From contig JAFZQQ010000355.1 of NCBI GenBank assembly GCA_017620315.1, positions 1-7,017 on the forward strand: 7,017 nucleotides of DNA. The letters are read 5' to 3'. Position numbers and translations under genes: made by a program. The stretch comes from Oscillospiraceae bacterium. GTDB lineage: Bacteria; Bacillota; Clostridia; Oscillospirales; Oscillospiraceae. Under the pieces are notes generated by a model. That model was not told the origin of the DNA. It saw only the letters and a list, made by a program, of their open reading frames with translations, and made no database searches. Positions 4,894-7,017 of this stretch are shown in pieces; positions within the stretch are counted from its first letter, which is position 1; each line of letters opens with the position of its first letter.

Positions 4894-5943
4894 TTATTCA
4901 AACGTGTATACTGCCGAGACGCCGAGCATTCGGCACAGCTCCACCTTGAGAGCCAGGTCCTCCTCGGACTCGAACCAGACATAGACCTTGTCGTTCTCGG
5001 AGATGGTATGGACAAGGTAGGAGCTTCCGAAGCGCGCGGAGTATGAGACCGTGTCGGCGTCCTCTCTGCGGTAAATGGCGAGTTCGTTCGCGGTCAGCTC
5101 CAGCGCGGGCTGAACCTTTCCGTCCCGAACCTCTACGGCAACGGCTGAGACGCACAGCGCCACAGCGCCGCCGCTGCCCGCCTGTATAGCCGCGTCATAG
5201 ACGTTTTCGAGCGGAGCGCGCGGATACATTGGGATGCGCCCGCCCGGATCGCTGACGCTATCGACCTTTACAGCCTCTTTGCCGCCGGTCAGCTCACCGG
5301 TCTCGACCTCGGCGTGCAGCTTGTCATAGACGCGAAGAAGCACCGTCGCCGCCTGCTCGCGGGTGGAGGCGGTCTTTGGCGAGAAGTATTTGGGGCTTAC
5401 GCCGCCCATAAAGCCCATATGATAGCCAAGTGTGATATAGCCCTTGTTCGAGGTGACGTCGACAAAGGGGCAGTCGTTCTGGACAACGCCGGCAAGCACC
5501 TGCGCGAGCTGGGCGAAACCGAGCGCGCGGACGGTCATCGCCGCCATTTCCTCGCGAGGAAGCGGCTCGTTGGGGCCAAGCTCGTCCCCGAGCACCTCGC
5601 GGGGCAAAACGCCATGCGCATACGCGGTCTCAACGGCGCTGTAGTACCATGTGGCGCTGTTCTGATTGTCGGAAAAGCTGCCGCTCTCCGGCTTTATCAT
5701 CTCCCAGCCCATAAGGCGGCAGAGCATGAGCGAATACTGCGCGCGCGTGATCTCCTGTCCGAACCCGAAGTGTCCCGGGCTTACGCCGCCCACAAGTCCG
5801 AGCTCGGTGGCGCGCATAACGTACTCGTACGACCAGTCGTCCTCGGGCACGTCGTCATAGCCTGTGCAGTCAGCGGCAAAGGCGTTGAGCGGAAGCATCA
5901 GCAGGGCAAGCAGAATAACCGCAAGCCGACGATAGATTTTCAT
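4894..5943 (-). CDS. Exported protein with three S-layer homology (SLH) domains
   Basis: 349 aa. The N-terminus MKIYRRLAVILLALLMLPLN-AFAA is a classical Sec signal peptide, cleaved around residue 24. Three SLH domains follow: about 27-80 (YDDVPEDDWSYEYVMRATEL, ending in ITRAQ...LCRLMGW), 88-143 (FSDNQNSATWYYSAVETAYA, with LPREE) and 158-208 (FVDVTSNKGYITLGYHMGFM, with STREQ). SLH triplets fold together and bind secondary wall polymers, so the protein should sit on the cell wall. Residues about 230-349 are not assigned. The last 35 or so, VYVWFESEEDLALKVELCRM then LGVSAVYTF, resemble the final strand-helix-strand of GH18 enzymes that often follow SLH domains, but the GH18 catalytic DxxDxDxE motif is absent. 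ATG at 5943 has GGAGG 6 nt upstream. It is probably cotranscribed with the 6001-7017 gene 57 bp upstream and ends at the 4857-4890 terminator. Confidence 0.9.
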   Translation of the reverse strand: MKIYRRLAVILLALLMLPLNAFAADCTGYDDVPEDDWSYEYVMRATELGLVGGVSPGHFGFGQEITRAQYSLMLCRLMGWEMIKPESGSFSDNQNSATWYYSAVETAYAHGVLPREVLGDELGPNEPLPREEMAAMTVRALGFAQLAQVLAGVVQNDCPFVDVTSNKGYITLGYHMGFMGGVSPKYFSPKTASTREQAATVLLRVYDKLHAEVETGELTGGKEAVKVDSVSDPGGRIPMYPRAPLENVYDAAIQAGSGGAVALCVSAVAVEVRDGKVQPALELTANELAIYRREDADTVSYSARFGSSYLVHTISENDKVYVWFESEEDLALKVELCRMLGVSAVYTFE

Positions 5944-6000
5944 GACGATCCTCCAGTGGTTTTTGCCGAAAAGCTGAAATACGGGAGTTGCACAAGGCCG

Positions 6001-7017
6001 TCAGCCCCTGCGCAGCACGCCGGTCGCCAGGTCGATGACATAGGGCTTGTCGCCGTAGAAGAATCTCACCTCGGCCGTGGCCCGGTCAATGATCAGGTTG
6101 GTAAACGTGTATGTACCCCATTCGTTATCAGACACAAAGTCCGCCGCGTAGTCGTGCCAGGTTCCGTTCGGCTTGATGAGCAGCAGATAGTCCGTGTTCC
6201 CGTAAGGCGTGGGACCGCGCATATACATAAACGTCCACTGCTTTGCGGCGAAGCTGAGTATGGGGTCCGCAAGACGGCGCTTCCTGTAAAACTCTATGAC
6301 GTCGTCAATGTCGGGATCCTCAAAGTCGAGCGTTGAAATAGACTCGGCGATCTTTTCGTTGTCATACTGATAGAAGCTGACACGGCCGCGCCTCATCGCG
6401 GGAACTCCGTCTTTCTCGCCGACATACATATAGTCTCTCTCGACGTACCAGCCGATGGCCTCGCCGTTGAGCAGCAGCGGGCGGATGCGGTCGAGATCCG
6501 GCACCGACCACTCGCTTTCAATGACGACGCTGCCGCTGTCCTCAAGGCTGGTCTCCGCTATGCGTACGTTGCCGTCGCGGATGCGCACAATGATGGAGTA
6601 CGGTGCGTCCTCGGGCAGCTTCATGGCGTTCTCATAAAGGAACTCCAGCGAGATCGTGCGCTCCTTCGCGTTCCAGAAGTACCTTCCGCCGAAGCCGTTG
6701 AATATGCCGTCGCCGCCGAGATCCTCAATGGCTATGGCGGTCTTGCCGCCGATGTTCCAGGAGGGCACGGTTTCCGAATAGACATACGTCAGAATGTCGG
6801 TTTCGTAGATTTGCCCGACGACCTCGCCGATCTTTCCGGCAAAGACGTTCCTGCCGCCCTGAATGTGCGAGGGGGCAAAGCTTCCGACCATCAGCGCGCG
6901 CATCTCATTGCTGTAGTAATGAGGCAGCACGTCCTCGACCACTATGGCGGTGCGGCCGCCGATGTTGTAGGACGGCACCTCAACGCCGTTGATAAACGCG
7001 CGGATGTCTGTAGAATA
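6001..7017 (-). CDS. Probable secreted protein with tandem NIGG modules (partial, N-terminus beyond right edge)
   Basis: The frame stays open to the right edge, so the GTG at 6978 is internal and the true start lies outside; 338 residues are visible. Two copies of one module are seen: DIRAFINGVEVPSYNIGGRT followed by AIVVEDV (7008-6883), and TDILTYVYSETVPSWNIGGK followed by TAIAIEDLG (6798-6640). They are 70 codons apart in phase. I recall such 'yiNG-v-PSyNIGGkTAI-iEDL' modules from exported proteins of Bacillota, related in style to the copper-amine-oxidase-N/stalk type, but cannot name the family firmly. The remaining 190 or so residues are rich in aromatic and charged residues, predicted mostly beta, with no motif I recognise. 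No transmembrane helix is visible and any signal peptide is off-window. It lies 57 bp upstream of the SLH gene on the same strand without a terminator between, so the two likely form an envelope operon. Confidence 0.78.
   Translation of the reverse strand, partial: YSTDIRAFINGVEVPSYNIGGRTAIVVEDVLPHYYSNEMRALMVGSFAPSHIQGGRNVFAGKIGEVVGQIYETDILTYVYSETVPSWNIGGKTAIAIEDLGGDGIFNGFGGRYFWNAKERTISLEFLYENAMKLPEDAPYSIIVRIRDGNVRIAETSLEDSGSVVIESEWSVPDLDRIRPLLLNGEAIGWYVERDYMYVGEKDGVPAMRRGRVSFYQYDNEKIAESISTLDFEDPDIDDVIEFYRKRRLADPILSFAAKQWTFMYMRGPTPYGNTDYLLLIKPNGTWHDYAADFVSDNEWGTYTFTNLIIDRATAEVRFFYGDKPYVIDLATGVLRRG

Noticed and set aside
5314..6336. Plus-strand open frame of 340 codons across the SLH and NIGG-module genes
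   Set aside because: It spans the gap between two genes with convincing domains on the other strand and shows no family features.

Overview
The window looks like a fairly GC-rich chromosomal segment of a Gram-positive anaerobe in the class Clostridia. An Oscillospiraceae-type gut bacterium is my best guess. The reasons are a Bacillus/Clostridium-type Pgi, a CsoR-family regulator directly upstream of a folD-like gene, an SLH-domain exported protein, strong AGGAGG-like ribosome binding sites, and extended -10 promoters of SigA type. This placement comes from family resemblance, not from a search. There is no sign of a phage, a transposase, a CRISPR array, or a tRNA or rRNA gene.

Layout, left to right. 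At 1-1415 (minus strand) is an XRE-type helix-turn-helix regulator followed, with a 14-bp overlap, by the start of an ABC exporter that runs off the left edge. The pair has its own promoter (1449-1477) and a perfect 25-bp inverted repeat just upstream of it. At 1571-1981 (minus) is a small orphan P-loop protein starting at TTG, with its own promoter and a clear intrinsic terminator. At 2214-3542 (minus) is pgi (glucose-6-phosphate isomerase). The roughly 170 bp after pgi is packed with inverted repeats, including a 129-bp interval with 14-bp near-perfect terminal inverted repeats. Pgi is divergent from a plus-strand pair: a CsoR-family metal or thiol sensor with a His-rich N-terminus (3716-4018) and a FolD-like protein (4028-4843). 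The two outward promoters have -35 boxes only 2 bp apart. A bidirectional terminator (4857-4890) closes folD and also the convergent minus-strand unit. That unit consists of an incomplete protein with tandem 'PS-aromatic-NIGGrTAI' modules (6001-7017, running off the right edge) followed by an exported protein with three SLH domains (4894-5943).

Functionally, pgi, the CsoR-type sensor and the FolD-like protein form a divergent locus in which control of central carbon and C1/folate metabolism could be linked through promoter competition. The regulator/ABC pair looks like a self-controlled export module. The right-hand pair is a cell-envelope unit. The points most worth a second look are: the FolD-like protein lacks the catalytic Lys and Gln of bifunctional FolD and a stretch of the usual N-terminus; csoR and folD share one reading frame separated by a single stop codon; the -35 boxes of the divergent promoters nearly touch; and the pgi 3' region is full of inverted repeats.
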